This document shows positions 14,757 to 15,905 of a stretch of 15,905 bases of DNA, piece after piece; position 1 is the first letter of the stretch, and every line of letters begins with the position of its first letter. Both the position numbers and the translations under genes were made by a program. The DNA is taken from contig WALD01000109.1 in assembly GCA_015523055.1 (NCBI GenBank), positions 1-15,905 of the forward strand. Reading direction: 5' to 3'. Under the pieces are notes generated by a model, which saw only the letters and a program-made list of their open reading frames with translations, ran no database searches and had not been told where the DNA came from. Source of the DNA: Candidatus Altarchaeota archaeon (GTDB lineage Archaea; Altiarchaeota; Altiarchaeia; IMC4; QMZM01).

Positions 14757-14766
14757 AATATATAAG
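14757..14766 (-). promoter_or_regulatory. TATA box of ubiX
   Basis: On the minus strand CTTATATATT is centred about 29 bases before the ubiX ATG, the spacing for a leaderless transcript. It also directly precedes the divergent trm1 ATG, so the two promoters overlap. Confidence 0.5.
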
Positions 14767-14767
14767 C

Positions 14768-15865
14768 ATGAATCTCGTTGAGGTCGTTGAGGGGCGAACG
14801 AGGTTGATTGTCCCGCAGGAAGAGAAGCTGACGAAGAAGAATCCCGTTTTCTACAACCCTGAGATGGAGCTTAGCAGAGACATCTCGATCGCGGTTGCCA
14901 GAATTCTAAAGCCGCGGGAATTCTGCGATTTGTTAGCCGGGAGCGGAGCAAGGGGCGTGAGGGTTGCGAAAGAGGCAGATATCCCTACCACAATGAATGA
15001 CCTGAATCCAGGGGCTGTAGAGCTGATGAGGAAGAACTGCAGGCTTAATGGGGTTGAATGCAGAATCACCAGACTGGATGCAAACCAGCTTCTTGCAAAC
15101 GAAAGATTTGAATTTATCGATATTGACCCCTTTGGACCCCCCGGGAGGTTTATTGACTCAGCGCTCCATTCTCTAAAGAATAAAGGAATTCTTGCCGTTA
15201 CTGCAACGGACACATCCGCACTCTGTGGAACCTATCCAAAGGCATGCAGGAGGAAGTACGACTCTGTCCCCCTCAGGACCGATTACTACAATGAATTAGG
15301 GCTCAGGATTCTCATTGGCTTTGTTGCAAGGAATGCCCTCAGACATGAATTCGGGATCCAGCCCCTCTTCTCCCACTGCACAAGGCACTATTTCAGGACC
15401 TATCTGAGGGTTGTGAGAGGGGGGCACCGGGTAAATGACACGCTGAAGAATCTGAATTTCATTCAGCATTGTTTTTCATGTCTATGGAGAGATTATAGAG
15501 GTATTAACGAATTATCACAGAAATGCCACTGCGGTGGAAGGCTGGAAACAGCAGGCCCTCTCTGGAGCGGAGAATTCGCAGATAAGGAATTTTGTCATTC
15601 TCTGGAGGAGGAACTGATGAATTCTGAATTCAACAGGGGGAGTGATGCAGTAAAGCTCAGCAGCCTCATCGGCCCGGAGCAGAATATTGTATTACCCTAC
15701 TATAACATCCACAAAATCTTCAAGAAGATGCGGAAGCCAGCGACTCCAATGCCGGATATAATGAGGCATCTGGCAGAAAAGGGTTTTGATGCGGAAAGAA
15801 CCCACTTCTCAGGGCTTGGATTGAGAACAAATGCTAAAATTTCTGAGATTATTGAGATTATCTGA
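14768..15865 (+). CDS. trm1: tRNA (guanine26-N2)-dimethyltransferase Trm1
   Basis: Trm1 methylates the exocyclic amine of G26 in tRNA once or twice, using AdoMet. The 365-aa chain shows FYNPEMELSRD (28-38), the AdoMet motif LLAGSGARG (55-63), the acidic strand end MNDLNP (76-81) and the catalytic DIDPFGPP (118-125). A C-terminal zinc site has Cys235, Cys238, Cys253 and Cys255. The length is slightly below the roughly 380 aa of Pyrococcus Trm1, but both domains are complete and the stop codon is present. The start fits homologues that begin with a short strand before the RTRLIVP-type segment. It carries seven GAATTC sites in all three codon phases. Only 15 genomic bases follow it before the adapter sequence. 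Confidence 0.95.
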   Translation: MNLVEVVEGRTRLIVPQEEKLTKKNPVFYNPEMELSRDISIAVARILKPREFCDLLAGSGARGVRVAKEADIPTTMNDLNPGAVELMRKNCRLNGVECRITRLDANQLLANERFEFIDIDPFGPPGRFIDSALHSLKNKGILAVTATDTSALCGTYPKACRRKYDSVPLRTDYYNELGLRILIGFVARNALRHEFGIQPLFSHCTRHYFRTYLRVVRGGHRVNDTLKNLNFIQHCFSCLWRDYRGINELSQKCHCGGRLETAGPLWSGEFADKEFCHSLEEELMNSEFNRGSDAVKLSSLIGPEQNIVLPYYNIHKIFKKMRKPATPMPDIMRHLAEKGFDAERTHFSGLGLRTNAKISEIIEII

Positions 15866-15880
15866 GTTATTATTTTACGT

Positions 15881-15905
15881 CTGTCTCTTATACACATCTC
15901 CGAGC
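15881..15905. other. Sequencing adapter (Nextera transposase end) at the contig terminus
   Basis: The last 25 bases begin with the 19-base Tn5 mosaic end used in Nextera libraries (starting CTGTCTCTTATACACATCT), followed by CCGAGC, the start of the index-side adapter. It is not genomic. The genomic sequence ends at or near 15880. Confidence 0.97.

Larger units (their letters stand above)
185..15631. repeat. Interspersed GAATTC palindrome, 38 copies
   Basis: Sites start at 185, 1992, 2385, 2585, 2724, 2744, 2846, 2955, 3608, 8013, 8533, 8599, 8984, 8999, 9027, 9612, 10466, 10479, 10535, 10771, 10790, 11477, 12061, 12170, 12361, 12425, 12800, 13607, 13901, 14125, 14140, 14901, 14918, 15186, 15347, 15572, 15619 and 15626 (hand count). 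About four would be expected by chance in this length. They occur in coding and intergenic DNA. None lies between 3614 and 8012, which includes the whole restriction-modification gene. Confidence 0.85.

Noticed and set aside
15700..15897. Minus-strand ORF beginning MCIRDR
   Set aside because: Its start codon and first residues are encoded by the sequencing adapter, and the rest is antisense to trm1.
1..15905. CRISPR arrays, insertion sequences, integrases or a defence island
   Set aside because: I saw no regularly spaced repeats, transposase or integrase motifs, or other defence genes around the restriction-modification gene.

Overview
The window looks like one end of an assembled archaeal contig, most likely from a euryarchaeote. 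The markers are RadB, archaeosine tRNA-guanine transglycosylase (TgtA), Trm1, short archaeal-type PurA, a geranylgeranyl-reductase-family flavoprotein, the archaeal ornithine cyclodeaminase family, an RPA-associated OB-fold protein and a tRNA-Arg gene split by a bulge-helix-bulge intron. Most lead genes lack Shine-Dalgarno sites and have TATA-like boxes about 28 bases before the ATG, which suggests leaderless transcripts. I cannot resolve the lineage further.

Layout. 1-1603 (+): ornithine cyclodeaminase-family gene, then tRNA-Arg(UCG) with a 142-nt structured intron. 10230-1637 (-): eight co-directional, mostly tightly packed genes, in transcription order CBS/zinc-ribbon protein, Mre11-like phosphoesterase, radB, a small cupin, a 1142-aa single-chain restriction-modification enzyme, purA, a GGR-family flavoprotein, and a short DUF1616-like membrane protein. 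10300-13445 (+): tgtA, then a coupled pair of polyprenyl-phosphate phosphatases (UppP and PAP2 types). 14733-13438 (-): ubiX and the RPA-associated protein. 14768-15865 (+): trm1. The last 25 bases (15881-15905) are Nextera adapter sequence, not genomic DNA.

How the genes relate. Three themes recur: DNA repair and replication (Mre11-like, RadB, RPA-associated), tRNA maturation (TgtA, Trm1, intron-containing tRNA-Arg) and isoprenoid/lipid chemistry (GGR family, UppP, PAP2, UbiX). The restriction-modification gene is the accessory element. It sits inside the operon directly before purA and is visibly richer in A+T than its neighbours.

The most unusual signal is genome-scale. The palindrome GAATTC occurs 38 times by my hand count in 15.9 kb (about 4 expected by chance). 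It falls in all three codon phases and between genes, but never inside the 3.4-kb restriction-modification gene. This resembles a highly iterated palindrome of the cyanobacterial HIP1 kind, and it also works as an ancestry mark that sets the restriction-modification gene apart from the rest.
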